DNA of 64,000 nucleotides from Spiroplasma monobiae MQ-1 (GCF_002865545.1 NZ_CP025543.1:434001-498000); one strand, 5' to 3'. Counted from the stretch's first letter, positions 1 through 10,092 are shown. Program-made: numbers and translations. Notes: generated by a model from the letters alone, not told the origin.

Positions 1-1403
1 TTTGAAAAAAATTACAAAGCTCAGCGTATTTAAGTGATTTATTTTTTGGTGGAATAAAAACTTTTAATTCTGGGGTTTTGGGTGGTATTTTAATAGGGAC
101 TTATGTAACATTAATATTTAATAGATTTAAAGATACAAATTTGCCAAAAGGTTTAGAGTTCTTTGCAAAAGAAAGATTTGCAATAATTTTAAGCATTATT
201 TGTTCAATTGGTTTTGCATCAATTTTTATAATAATTTGACCTCTAATAGGTTATGCATTGATTTTTTTGGGAAATGGTGTTGCAAAATCACCAATAGGTA
301 TAGATTCATTTATTTTTAGAATAGTACAAAGAATGTTGATTCCTTTTGGTTCTAGTTTGCTATGGCAATCTCCTATGTGATATTCACAAGTTGGAGGGAG
401 TTTAATAGAATATCAACAAGACTTATTAATTCAATATTTACTAAGAACACAAAGTGATCAATTAAGTGCTGAACAAGTAATTAATTTAATTGGTTTAGCT
501 AAAGTTACTGGGCAAGAAAATATTACAGAGAATATTTTAAAAGTATTAGGTTCTGAATTTGACAGAAATATAATAGATAATTGATTTAAAAATACTACAG
601 ATATATTCTCAGCAACAGGAGATCAACTTATTTGAAGTGCAATTGTTGGAAATTCTTACATTACAGCTGATGATTGTTGAAATGTTGGTTTCAGAGTAAG
701 TAGATTTATTTCTGGAGGGTATGTTAACTCGATTTTTGTACTACCAACACTAAGTTTTACAATGTTATTTTTAACTCCAAAAGGTGAGAGAAGAAGTAAA
801 ATGGGTATGTATATAACGGCAGCACTAAGTGCAATGTTAATAGGAGTAACTGAACCAGTTGAATATTTATTTTGTTATTCAATGCCATTATTTTATTTTG
901 TGATATATTGTCCTTTTAATGGAATTATTGCAGCAATAACTTCATTGAGTAAAGTAAAAATAGGAACATCATTTTCTACTGGTATTTTTGATCTTACTTT
1001 AAGTGGTGTAATACCAACAATAAAAGGTTCTGATACAAAGATATATTTAATTCCAGTAATTGGTGTAATCTCTTCAATTACAATATTTACAATAGCTTTC
1101 TTTTGATTTAGATTTTTTGAAAGAAAAGAAAAAGCAATGAATATAGCAGCTATAAATTTAAGAGACTCATTGCACTTATTGATTGATGAACTTGGAGGTA
1201 TTAAGAATATTAATAAATTTGATTTAATAGAAAATAATTTAAAGATATCATTTAAAAGAAATCCTGAAGCATCTAAATTACTTAATAATTTTGATTTAAT
1301 CAAAAAAACAGAAGGGGAGTTCAATCTTGCAATAAGAGATGATAAATTAGAATTATTAAATTTAACAAAAGAAGTTATTCTATACAAACAAAAAAAGGAT
1401 TAA
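1..1403 (+). CDS. PTS sugar transporter EIIC with degenerate EIIB-like tail (5' partial)
   Basis: Membrane permease of the glucose/N-acetylglucosamine PTS family; its start lies left of the window. Reading TGA as Trp, the frame is open from base 3. Visible EIIC hallmarks are the hydrophobic segments, the stretch NSGVLGG near the start, the IPFGS-type loop, and GVTEPVEYLF near 850-880, which matches the conserved G-[IV]-TEP-[IV]-E-[FY] sugar-site motif. After a short linker (about 1137) an 80-residue EIIB-like domain follows, with LIDELGGIKNI recognisable. The phosphorylated Cys of the EIIB CxTRLR motif is replaced: the aligned codon 1227-1229 is Ile and the neighbouring Thr and Arg are Asn. 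Phosphate would therefore have to come from another EIIB, or the domain is structural. Sugar specificity cannot be told from this fragment. A bidirectional terminator follows. Confidence 0.88.
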
Positions 1404-1416
1404 CAATCCTTTTTTT
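1391..1416. terminator. Bidirectional terminator between the PTS gene and coaBC
   Basis: Stem AAAAAAGGATT / AATCCTTTTTT with a 3-nt loop. It serves the PTS gene on + and, read the other way, the end of coaBC, whose stop codon lies inside the 3' arm. Confidence 0.85.
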
Positions 1417-2590
1417 AAATATTTTTATCTATTATTTTTAAAATTTTAAATGCAACTTCGCTTTTTCTTAATTTTTCAAATTCAATAACTTCATTACCTT
1501 TTGCTAATAAAATCTTTACTTGATTATAATTAGATTCCATTGCTTCTGTTAAATTGACAACAAGCATATCTAAATTTTTTTCTTTTATCTTATTTCAAGC
1601 CTTTTCAAGATTAAAATCATTTGCCAATGAAAAACCAACTAAAAATTGCTTTTTCTTTTTATTTCCCAGTTCTTTTAAAACATCAATAGCAGGAGTTAGG
1701 TTAATTTTTAAATTTTCTTCAGTACTTGATCTTTTATCTATTTTTTTATCTTTATAATTTTCAACTTCAAAGTCATATAATGCAGCTGAACAAATAACAA
1801 CATCTGAATTATCAAAATTTTTAATCATTTTATCTAACATTTCTTGATTTGTTTTTACATAATAATTGTTATGATCTTCTAAAATGGGAATTAATGTGTC
1901 TCCAAAGACTGTTTTAAGGCTCTTTGAGTTGTTTTTTAATATATTTATTAATTCCATACCCATTTTGCCACTACTTGCGTTTGTAATGTATCTTACTTTA
2001 TCTATATAACTTCTTGTTTTACCTAAGTTTATTAATACTGTTTTTTTACTTAAGTTTTCAAATTTGTATAAGTGACTTTCAACTATTTCAACAACTTCAA
2101 TTGGCTCTAAAGCTCTACCAATACCTTCATGACCACTTGCTAATCTCCCAAATTTTGGTTCAATTCATTCTACTCTTTGTGTTTCTAAAAGAATTTTCTT
2201 ATTTTTTTCTAAAATTGGATTTAAATACATATTTGTATTCATGCTTGGGAAAAGAATTGTTTCATAGTTTGAAACTGAAAAAATTAAACTCGCCATATCA
2301 TCAGCAATTCCACTAGATATTTTTCCAATATAGTTATAACTTGCAGGATAAACAATGTTTAAAGTGCTTTCAAAAGCTAATTTAATATGATCTCCATAAT
2401 GATGATTATCATAAAAATCATGATCAAAAATATTTTCTAAGTAATCTAATCCACTAAAATCTACAAATTTTTTAGCATTTTTAGTTAAAATTAACCTAAC
2501 TTCATACTTTTTAATTAATAATTCATATAATTCTCTTGATTTACTAGCAGCAATTCCACCAGTTACTATTAAATTTATTTTTTTCTTCAT
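1415..2590 (-). CDS. coaBC: Bifunctional phosphopantothenoylcysteine decarboxylase / phosphopantothenate-cysteine ligase
   Basis: Catalyses two steps of coenzyme A synthesis, joining cysteine to 4'-phosphopantothenate (CoaB) and decarboxylating the product on FMN (CoaC). The 391-aa length fits the family. The CoaC half begins VTGGIAASKS, has a His-Ile pair (HI in DHIKLAF), PASYNYIGKISSGIADD and the FMN-site motif PSMNTNMYLNP. The CoaB half shows ITNASSGKMG, the nucleotide/dimer signature, and an ACSAALYDF-like segment. The C-terminus runs through one in-frame TGA (Trp) to a TAA at 1415. Odd point: the conserved Cys of the CoaC substrate lid (LACG...GRM; Cys158 in E. coli) is Ser152 here (LASGHEGIGRAL). 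The gene stands alone, convergent with the PTS gene. Confidence 0.92.
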
Positions 2591-2669
2591 AATTTATCTT
2601 ACTTTCAAAGTTATTATCTTACTTTTTAACTTATTTTTTTAACTTTTTTTAATTTTTTTGTCTTTTTTA

Positions 2670-2698
2670 TTGCAACAAATTAAATAAGTATCTATAAT
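2670..2698 (+). promoter_or_regulatory. Sigma-A type promoter of rpsU
   Basis: TTGCAA, 17-bp spacer, then a perfect TATAAT, 25 bp before the rpsU start codon. It is preceded by a T-rich tract that could act as an UP element. Confidence 0.8.
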
Positions 2699-2722
2699 TA
2701 TTTTTGACTAGGAGTTGAAATA

Positions 2723-2887
2723 ATGGCAAGTGTTGTTGTACGCGAAGGTGAACCAATCGAAAAAGCATTAAAACGTTTTCAAAAAGTAGCTGCTTCTAAT
2801 AAATCTGAAGCAAGAAGACGTGAATATCACTTAAGTAAAAAAGAAAAACGTATTTACAAACAAAAACAAAACAGAAAATTTGGATAA
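2723..2887 (+). CDS. rpsU: 30S ribosomal protein S21
   Basis: Small basic protein of 54 residues beginning MASVVVREGEPIEKALKRF and ending in a Lys/Arg-rich helix (KKEKRIYKQKQNRKFG), the usual S21 pattern in Firmicutes and Mollicutes. It binds the 30S platform near the anti-Shine-Dalgarno and assists initiation. A GGAG site lies 8 nt before ATG. The gene is monocistronic with its own strong promoter. Confidence 0.95.
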   Translation: MASVVVREGEPIEKALKRFQKVAASNKSEARRREYHLSKKEKRIYKQKQNRKFG

Positions 2888-2921
2888 TTCCAATTTTTTT
2901 TTTAACTTTTTATGTATTTTT

Positions 2922-2950
2922 TTGTTTATTATTAACAATTAATATATAAT
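2922..2950 (+). promoter_or_regulatory. Promoter of the Lys/Ala-rich protein gene
   Basis: TTGTTT, 17-bp spacer, TATAAT, 33 bp before the ATG at 2984. Confidence 0.7.
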
Positions 2951-2983
2951 ATATTTGTTTAGATAGTATTTAAGGGGGCAATT

Positions 2984-3631
2984 ATGGCAGCAAAAGGTAC
3001 ACCAAAAAACTCAAAAACAAACGCAATTCAAAGTTTAAGAACAACAGGATCAAGTAAGAAGATGACAAGTGGTAAAGCATTTGAAAGACCTAAGTTACTT
3101 TTCAATGAAAGTGTTTCTAAAGTTGAATTGTTAAGACAATCAAACTACTTGTCTTCAACTAAAAAAACTAAAACTGGAAGAGATCTAAGTGCATTACCTC
3201 CAGGAGTTAGAAAATCAATTGAAGAAAAAGAAAGAATTGCAGCTGCGTTAAGTTTTGGTACAAGTAACGATATTGAAGATATCAGAAAAAGATTCTTGAT
3301 AGAGAAAAAACCTCTAACAAAAGCAAGAGCAACTGAAATTAGAGAAGAAAGAATGAGATTCTTTCAAAACAATATTGAAAAATCAAAATCAGGTAAAAGT
3401 AAATTAAACTCATTAAATTATGGTTCTGATAAAGATCCGATAAGAAAAATGAGAGAAGAAGAAATGGCTAGAAATAGTAAAAAAGTTCAAGATTCTGTAG
3501 CTGCAACTAAAATTAAGGCAACTGGGAAATCAAAAATTACTAAAGCTGCTTCAACTGCTAAAACTACTACTAAAAAAACTACATCAGCTGCTAAAAAGCC
3601 AGCTGCTAAAAAAACTACAGCAAAAAAATAA
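2984..3631 (+). CDS. Conserved Lys-rich hypothetical protein with histone-H1-like tail
   Basis: 215 residues, strongly basic, with no membrane segment or signal peptide. Residues 1-160 are charged and probably helical (IEEKERIAAALSFG, REERMRFFQNN). The last 45 residues are almost only Lys, Ala and Thr (KKTTSAAKKPAAKKTTAKK), the composition of eukaryotic H1 and bacterial Hc1/HU-tail proteins. This suggests nucleic-acid binding, but no fold is recognised and the function is unknown. A strong AGGGGG ribosome binding site and its own promoter suggest good expression. It sits between rpsU and ruvAB. Confidence 0.85.
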   Translation: MAAKGTPKNSKTNAIQSLRTTGSSKKMTSGKAFERPKLLFNESVSKVELLRQSNYLSSTKKTKTGRDLSALPPGVRKSIEEKERIAAALSFGTSNDIEDIRKRFLIEKKPLTKARATEIREERMRFFQNNIEKSKSGKSKLNSLNYGSDKDPIRKMREEEMARNSKKVQDSVAATKIKATGKSKITKAASTAKTTTKKTTSAAKKPAAKKTTAKK

Positions 3632-3639
3632 TTATATAA

Positions 3640-3667
3640 AAGAAACCAAATTTGGGTTCTTTTTTTT
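3640..3667 (+). terminator. Rho-independent terminator
   Basis: Stem AGAAACCAAA / TTTGGGTTCT with one mismatch, followed by seven T. Confidence 0.8.
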
Positions 3668-3699
3668 ATTTTAATCGATTAATTGTTTGAGGTGATTTT

Positions 3700-4251
3700 A
3701 TGTATTATTTGAAATCAAAAATAAAGGACTTTAATGGTGAATATATAACTGTAGAAATTAATGGAATTGGTTATAAGGGTATTAAGATGTTCAAAGAAGA
3801 ATTGTTAATAGATCAAGAAATATTAATGTATACTATCAAATATGAAAATGATTATATAAACGAAATATTATTTTTCTTAGAAATAAAAGCAAGAGAAATA
3901 TGTGAAATAATTTTGAATATTAAAAATATTGGAATAACTACAATAAAAAAACTGTTTACAAATCTTAATTATAAAGAGGTTATAAAAATTTGTAAGGAAC
4001 AAGATATTAACCGGTTAATGGTTTCTACAAAATTATCTGAATCAATCTGCAAAAAAGTTATTCAAGAAGTTAGAAGTAAATTATTTAAAGTAAAATATAA
4101 TTCAAAGCAAATGAATATTATAAACACATTAAACAAACTTGGATATAAAATATCAGACATTTATAAATCAATTAATAAAATTGATTTTACTTTAAGTGAA
4201 GACTTAATTCTAGAAAGAGCCATTTTAAATTTAAATTCATATGGAAAATAA
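3700..4251 (+). CDS. ruvA: Holliday junction branch migration protein RuvA (divergent)
   Basis: RuvA forms the tetramer that holds four-way DNA junctions and loads RuvB motors. The 183-aa protein is slightly shorter than the usual 190-205. The N-terminal OB-fold strands are recognisable (MYYLKSKIKDFNGEYITVEINGIGYKG). The two helix-hairpin-helix motifs (near KNIGITTIKKLF) are eroded, and the C-terminal domain III helices fit RuvB contact (NTLNKLGYKISDIYKSI). The assignment is strengthened by the downstream ruvB, whose ATG overlaps this gene by 11 nt. A GAGGTG ribosome site precedes the ATG. Confidence 0.85.
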   Translation: MYYLKSKIKDFNGEYITVEINGIGYKGIKMFKEELLIDQEILMYTIKYENDYINEILFFLEIKAREICEIILNIKNIGITTIKKLFTNLNYKEVIKICKEQDINRLMVSTKLSESICKKVIQEVRSKLFKVKYNSKQMNIINTLNKLGYKISDIYKSINKIDFTLSEDLILERAILNLNSYGK

Positions 4252-5179
4252 TATTTTTAGACCTTCATGTCTTGATGAATTTATAGGACAAAAAAATATA
4301 ATTGATAACTTAAATGTCTTTGTTCAGTCAGCTAAAAAGAGGCAAAAGAATTTAGATCATATATTAATATATGGTGCATCTGGTCTTGGTAAAACAAGCC
4401 TGGGGCTCCTAGTTTCTAAAATAATGAATAAGAAAATATATATTTTAAATGGACCCAGTCTTCAAAAACCAAGTGACATAATCTCTCCATTAACTGCAAT
4501 CAAAGAAAATGAAATATTATTCATAGACGAAATTCATTCTGTTTCAAAAGAAGTATTTGAAATACTTTATCCCGTACTTGAAGATAACAAGTTGAATATA
4601 ATTATTGGAAAAGATTATAATTCTAAGGTTGTTAACATTAAAATACCAAATTTTAGCTTGATAGGTGCAACCACGGAGATTAACAAACTCGCAACACCTT
4701 TTATTAATAGATTTCCAATATCATTTCATTTCAGGCATTACAATGAAATTGAAATTTCTGAAATTATAAAAATAAATTGTAAGAAATTGAATGTTAATTT
4801 AAAAGAGGAAGTTATAAATTTTATTTCAAAGTTTTGTCAAAACACTCCTAGAATAGCAATTAATTTGTTAAAAAGAATTTATGATTACATAATCATTTCT
4901 GATATAAAAGAATTGAACATAAATCTAATTAAAGATATTTTTAATAAAATGGAAATATACGATTCAGGTCTAAATAGTCAAGAAGTATTGTATTTGAAAT
5001 TAGTAAATGAACATAATTATTTAGGAATAGAAACTATACAACAAGTTTTAGGTTTATCTCAACAAATTATAATTAAAAACATTGAACCCATATTAATTAG
5101 GAATTTTTTAATTGAAAAAACAATTAAAGGAAGAAGGATAACTTCTAAAGGAAAAGAATGACTTAAAAATAATTTGTAA
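4241..5179 (+). CDS. ruvB: Holliday junction branch migration ATPase RuvB
   Basis: AAA+ motor that drives branch migration with RuvA. It starts with FRPSCLDEFIGQ, equivalent to the RP-LxEFIGQ family start. Walker A is GASGLGKTS (usual GPPGLGKTT), Walker B LFIDEIHS, sensor 1 GATTEINKLATPFINRF, and the arginine region TPRIAINLLKR. A winged-helix domain follows (LGIETIQQVLGLSQ...). At 312 aa it is a little shorter than typical (about 330). One TGA near the end encodes Trp and the stop is TAA at 5177. It is translationally coupled to ruvA by an 11-nt overlap. Confidence 0.95.
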
Positions 5180-5249
5180 AAACATTTACTTTATTTTTTA
5201 GCTAATTAAAGCAACCATAATGGTAAAATCATATTTAAGAGGGAAAAAT

Positions 5250-6098
5250 ATGAAAATAGCAGCTTTTAATATTATAGATAGTATAGAAGAATCTGATATA
5301 AATGATTTCAAACAATCAGTGGAGTTCTTTCAAGGCAAAGGATTTAATGTTTTAGTTCCAAATGATTCCTACACAGAAAACAAAGAGCAAGAAATTAAAG
5401 AGGACTTTGAAAGACTTATCGATAGAAAGCCGTTAATAGCAATTCCAACATTTTGTAAAAAGAATGAAATTAACTTTATAAAAAAAGTTAATTGAAAAAA
5501 AATATCAAAGTCACAAACTATTTTTTGTGGTAATTCTTTTGTAACTCCTTTTTTAAATTCGATTATAAAATTTACCAACAATACAGTTTTGTATGGTCCA
5601 AACTTTATAAGTAACTTTAATTTAGATTCTAAAGAAACTATTTACATTGATCTAATTCAAAAATCTACAAAACAAAATAAGTTAGAAGAACTAAACACTC
5701 AGAGTGCAAAGTTTTTTGGTAAAAAAGTAGTAAAGGGAAATTTAGTTGGAGGAGAAATAAATTCATATATAGAAATGTATTCAACTGGATACATCAATAA
5801 GGTATCTAAAAAAGATGTTCTATTGATTGATGGTATATTTGAAACCAAAAAAGATGTAGAAGAAGTAATTGAAAAATTAACTAAATTAAAAATAATAAAT
5901 AAATTAAAAGCAATAATTATTTGTGAATCTGTAATGGAAAATCAAGAATTATTAGAAAGTTTCTTGCTTGGGTTTAAGAAAATAGCAAAAGCAAATTTGG
6001 TTGCGGGTATAAAAGGTATGATGTCTGAAGATATTGAAATAGTTAAATTGAATAGGGAAGTAATTATAGATTTTAAAAATAATAAAATTACACAATAG
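5250..6098 (+). CDS. S66 (LD-carboxypeptidase / MccF-like) family protein, probable pseudoenzyme
   Basis: 282 residues (with one TGA Trp) that follow the S66 layout. The N-terminal half ends in IFCGNSFVTPFLNSI, aligning with the nucleophile-elbow motif G-[YF]-SD-[IV]-T and giving Ser96. A second half has GNLVGGEINSY (usual GGNLS) and LLIDGIFETKKDVEEVI, aligning with LFLEDIGE. The last catalytic His, normally in a GH motif near the end, is Met257 (IKGMMSE). S66 enzymes cleave L,D bonds in peptidoglycan or the microcin C7 amide; this cell has no wall. The ATG at 5250 follows AAGAGGG; an upstream in-frame ATG at 5220 lacks such a site. Family assignment is moderate. Confidence 0.55.
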
Positions 6099-6128
6099 CA
6101 TTAACTTTAGATAGAACGTTGGGAAGTC

Positions 6129-6902
6129 TTGAATAAAGTTTATTATAAAAATTTAATATGATGAAGTCACTTAATAATTTTAATCACTTCTATAATTTTT
6201 CTTTTTTGAGGATTATATTTATGTGTATTTAAGGAATTTTGATATATAAAAGAAAAACCAAATGGTTTTAAACTCAAATATTTTGTTAATTTTGATGTAT
6301 TAATGAGTTTCTTTTCTGTGCAAGTAAACATAATGACTATATTTTGGTTAATATTTTATGTAATAAATCACAATAAAAGAAAATATGGAATATCGAGCGA
6401 CAATTTTAGAATGGTTATAATGAATTGGAACTTAATAGTATTTATAATATTTTGATCAGGAATTATATATTATTTAAATTTAAGTGAAGATGATGTATTA
6501 CAATACACAAAGGGTCAAGCAATATGCACATTGGTCACTCATTTTATAGCTCCTTTAAGTTTATTATTGTTATATTTTTTTACAATGGGAAATGAACTTT
6601 ATAAATACAGTGATTTATATAAGAAAAGTGGTATCTATTTAACAATACTCTATCCTTTTTTGTATATGATTTATATATATTTAAGAGGTGAGATGTATAT
6701 GAAAGATGGTTGAATTGAACCTGCTTGACCGTATCCTTTTTTAGATTTTTCAAATCCGTTTATAGGAACTTCAACAATTCTTTATATGTTATTGCTTACT
6801 GTAGTATTTACAGTTTGAATTATCTTACATCATGTATTTTTACTATTTTTAAATAATACTTTATTTAAGTCTTTTCATAAAAAAATAAAGCATAATCAAT
6901 AA
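6129..6902 (+). CDS. Pr6Pr (FAR-17a/AIG1-like) family membrane protein
   Basis: About 257 residues with six hydrophobic segments. The family signature is clear: a His-Pro pair in a membrane helix (LVTHFIAPLSLLLLY), then LYPFLYMIYIYLRGEM, then WPYPFLDF. The product is homologous to the gene at 58871-59773, sharing the pattern SFFSVQ-NIM...INHNK as well. AIG1/FAR-17a proteins in animals are FAHFA hydrolases; the bacterial role is unknown. The start is uncertain: the frame is open from 6111 and holds no early ATG, so I chose TTG at 6129, giving a hydrophilic start like the paralogue's. The ribosome site there is poor. Many TGA Trp codons split this gene in standard-code searches. Confidence 0.7.
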
Positions 6903-6928
6903 ACCTATAAAAACTTAAAAAAATAGTG

Positions 6929-6934
6929 TATAAT
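6929..6934 (+). promoter_or_regulatory. -10 box of the 6966 gene
   Basis: Perfect TATAAT directly preceded by TG, 32 bp before the ATG; no good -35 is seen. Confidence 0.55.
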
Positions 6935-6965
6935 ATTGATAAATACATTTTGGAGGGATTTAAAA

Positions 6966-7481
6966 ATGGAGAAAAAAATTTATAATTTAAAAAAATCTAG
7001 TTTAGGAAAAGTTACATTTTCAGATGGTACATCATTTTGTTTAATTCAAGGAAAAGGTGACAATGGTCAAACTTTTAGAGATGTTTTAATAGTTAGATCA
7101 GCTGAAGAAGCTATTAAAAAATTTCCACAATGATCATCAGAAGTTGTTTATTCAAATATAGCTGATAAATTAGGAACACACAACAAAATTATAGATTGAT
7201 TAATTGAAAACTGAATGGAAAATGGTATCATTTCATTTAAAAATGAAATGTATGAGAACTTTGGATTTGATGAATTCAAAAATATGGACCCAATTACTTT
7301 CATTAAATCAGAACCTGAAATGGTTGCATTAACTTTGGTTCACATTGCAGCCAGATATACAAATGGTTACTTAAAAATGCCAATTAATGATATTGAAATT
7401 TCATTAAGATTTATCAAAAACGTATTAACTATTAACTTCTGAGAAGAAGGAAATCCAAAAACTGAAATTCCTCAAATGTAA
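6966..7481 (+). CDS. Conserved hypothetical soluble protein
   Basis: 171 residues, no signal peptide or membrane helix, with four Trp encoded by TGA. A GGAGGG ribosome site 6 nt before ATG fixes the start; an upstream in-frame codon at 6936 is ignored. The N-terminus is beta-like (KSSLGKVTFSDGTSFCLIQGKGDNGQ) and the rest helical (PEMVALTLVHIAARY). I recognise no family. It has its own promoter and a strong terminator, so it is monocistronic. Confidence 0.85.
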
Positions 7482-7504
7482 GAGATTAAATAATCTCTTT
7501 TTTT
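7481..7504 (+). terminator. Rho-independent terminator
   Basis: Perfect 8-bp stem AGAGATTA / TAATCTCT with a 2-nt loop and a T tract; the stem begins at the last base of the stop codon. Confidence 0.85.
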
Positions 7505-7532
7505 ATTTGCTATAATTTAGTTGGTGATAAAT

Positions 7533-8402
7533 ATGAAAAAGATGCTCAATCTGATAGCTACCATTACTATGGTAAGTTCTTCAACTTTAGCTGTTACTGC
7601 CTGTGGCAATACTGGAGTTGTAACAGGTTTTTATGAAACTGATTATAATAAAGCGTTTAGTTTAGCATTTTATAACGAAGATGGTAATTTTGAAATGCTA
7701 CCTAATTTAAACAAAAAGGAAAACACAACAGATAACATTGAAATAAATGATTTATTAAAGAGTGATGGAATTAATTTAAAGATAGATTGTGAAAAATATG
7801 AATGCGTTTCAAAAAATTCTTTTAAAGGCAAAAGTATATTAAAAACACAATACAAAGAACAAGACCATGAAACACAATATGCTTTTGATGATTTAGCACA
7901 GTGATTCTTAATTTCACCAGAATCTAATCAAGATGTTTTCTATGATTATTCAAGTTTGGAGATGAATTTAAATCATTCAAGTACAAATTATTACTTCAAT
8001 AATAAAAAAGAAGGGGATGAATTAATACTTTGATCCCAACAAAATTCAATGATTATTAAAGATAACAGTAAAACATTAGAAAATATTTTTTTGATGTTTG
8101 ATAGTGATATAAAACTTGATTTGAATACATTAACTTATTTTTTAGGTGCAAATAGCAACTCAAAAATTGAAAAAAATACTTTAAATTTGATTTTTGAAGT
8201 AGATAAAGAAAGTGAAATTGATGAAGAGATTTTTAAAGTACAAAACTTCTTTGAACATTACCAAAGTGATCTAAATTTTTCTAAAAAAGAAGAGGGAAAT
8301 AAATTTGAATCAAATAATTTAAAAAACTTTTTAATGGGGAATGATCTAATTGAAAATATTACTATAGAGTTCACCATTGATGGTGACAGGGGTGTTGAAT
8401 AA
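7533..8402 (+). CDS. Lipoprotein, tandem copy 1
   Basis: 289 residues. It starts MKKMLNLIATITMVSSSTLAVTACGN, a Lys-rich n-region, hydrophobic core and lipobox ending at Cys28, so it is exported and lipid-anchored on the outer face of the membrane. The mature part is acidic, Asn/Lys-rich and not recognised. The stop overlaps the next lipoprotein start as TAATG (8400-8404), so the two are translationally coupled. A TATAAT at 7511-7516 lies just before the start, partly inside the upstream terminator region. Confidence 0.85.
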
Positions 8403-9157
8403 TGAAAAAGTTTCTTACAATACTTTCTAGTTTTTTAATTGCACCATCATTTTCTACACTGACTGTTGCGTGTGACCCTATAGAATCTATTCCTTCAAAA
8501 AGTTATCAAGGAACAACAAAGGAAATAAATGTATTATTCAATAACGATAATGGAGATGTTATAAAACCTTATGACTTGAATTATTTATTTTTTATAAACG
8601 ATTCATGAGAACACTTTGGATTTGAATCATCTTTATCTTCAAATAAGATTGATAATCCAAATATAGTAAGTGATGATAATGAATTTATAAATATTTTAAA
8701 TGAAATTTATAAATCAAAAACTCCAAATGATTTTACAGGAATGACAATTGTTGTTGAGAATATATTTGTAAATTCAATTGATGTAAAAGTTGATGGAGAG
8801 AATTACGAAACAACATTGCAATCAGATCTTGCTTTAACAATTAAAAAAGGTTGAAAAGAACAAGGGAAAATATTAGCTTCTATTAATAATTCCCCAAATC
8901 CTCTCAATAAAGAAGAAACCTTTTCCTTTATTAATAAAATAATTGAAGGTATAGGTTTTGGATTAAAAGTTAGTGATAAAAAGATAGATGGGGCATATCA
9001 AATAATTGGAAATATTGAAAATAATCAAAAAGAGAGATTTATTTCAAGATTATCATCTAGCACTTTATCTAAAATGAATTTAAACTTAGATGGCAAAATT
9101 ATTTTTTCTGGAAATAAGACAATGACAATTGATGGGGTTGAATATAAATTTGTATAA
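8402..9157 (+). CDS. Lipoprotein, tandem copy 2
   Basis: 251 residues with signal MKKFLTILSSFLIAPSFSTLTVAC, lipidated Cys24. It is coupled to the previous gene by the TAATG overlap. Both mature parts end in a similar short motif (ITIEFTIDGDRG in copy 1, NKTMTIDGVEYKFV here), suggesting an old duplication that has diverged strongly. The function is unknown; proteins of this kind form the variable surface coat of spiroplasmas and mycoplasmas. Confidence 0.85.
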
Positions 9158-9160
9158 AAA

Positions 9161-9188
9161 AAAATAATGTCTAAGCATTATTTTTTTT
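9161..9188. terminator. Bidirectional terminator
   Basis: Stem AAAATAATG / CATTATTTT with a 6-nt loop, flanked by A and T tracts. It ends the lipoprotein pair on + and the 9171-10004 gene on -. Confidence 0.8.
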
Positions 9189-10004
9189 GAATAAATCACT
9201 ATTTTTATAAATTATAGAGATAAGTTCAATTTTTCCTCTTAACTCTTCACTTATCATAATACCTTTGTTGAAAACTATTATTTTTGATCTCTCATTTAAG
9301 TTTTCTACATCAATATCTTCCATTTCTTTTTCATCAATTTCCTCACCAATTACATTAGAAAAGAAGTGTTCGATAATTTCGCTAGCTTCTTTCTTTTTAT
9401 CAAAGTCCGCATCACTTTCAAGTATCTTCATTTCTTCTTCATAAAATTCACTGTGTTTTGGATTTTCTAAATTCCATCTTCTTATTTTATCCAAACTCTT
9501 TTGTAAGTTGTTATCCAGAATATAAATTAGGTCTTCATATTCTATATCTTCAATAGCGGTATCTTCTCCAAGTTTGCTCGCCAATATTTCTATTACATTT
9601 AGAGACTTTTCTAAGTTTTTTGTAATATTGTTGATTTGCATTTTCATAATTAATTCAGTAATTTTCTCTTGAATATTATCAGGATTTTTTTGAATTGTTT
9701 CAATGAGTTCCAATTGCGCTGCGTCTCCAGCGCTTTTTAAATCCTCTTTTCCATCAACATTCAAACTGTATTTTGAAATAAATTTTTTTATTTCATTGTA
9801 GTTACTAATACTTTCAATGTCAGCTTTTACTTTGTTTAAAATGTAAGATGTAACATTAACATCTGGTTTAAAATCACCAAAACCTTGATCGTTATCTTCT
9901 AAAAAACCATTTCTAAAAATATCAATTTTCTCATTAATAAATTTTTTAAATCAATCTGTTGAAATTTCATCAATGTATTGTTTAAAATTCTTCTTGTTTT
10001 GCAT
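9171..10004 (-). CDS. Acidic helical hypothetical protein
   Basis: 277 residues, Glu/Asp/Lys/Ile-rich, predicted mostly alpha-helical, cytoplasmic (no signal or membrane helix). Start MQNKKNFKQYIDEISTDWFKKF follows AAAGGTG. The C-terminal part alternates acidic clusters (GEEIDEKEMEDIDVENL) with a GKIELISIIYKNSDLFKKN end. No family is recognised. It is divergent from the exonuclease-like gene at 10093, with 88 bp between them. Confidence 0.8.
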
Positions 10005-10092
10005 TTAAATCACCTTTAGAAATATAATATCTTATATTCACTCATTTTTGTACTTAAAAATATGATATTATCTAACTAAAGTAGGTATTAAT

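Noticed and set aside
893-1387. 164-aa frame on the - strand within the PTS gene
   Set aside because: It is a shadow of the PTS reading frame, with no ribosome site and no recognisable motif.
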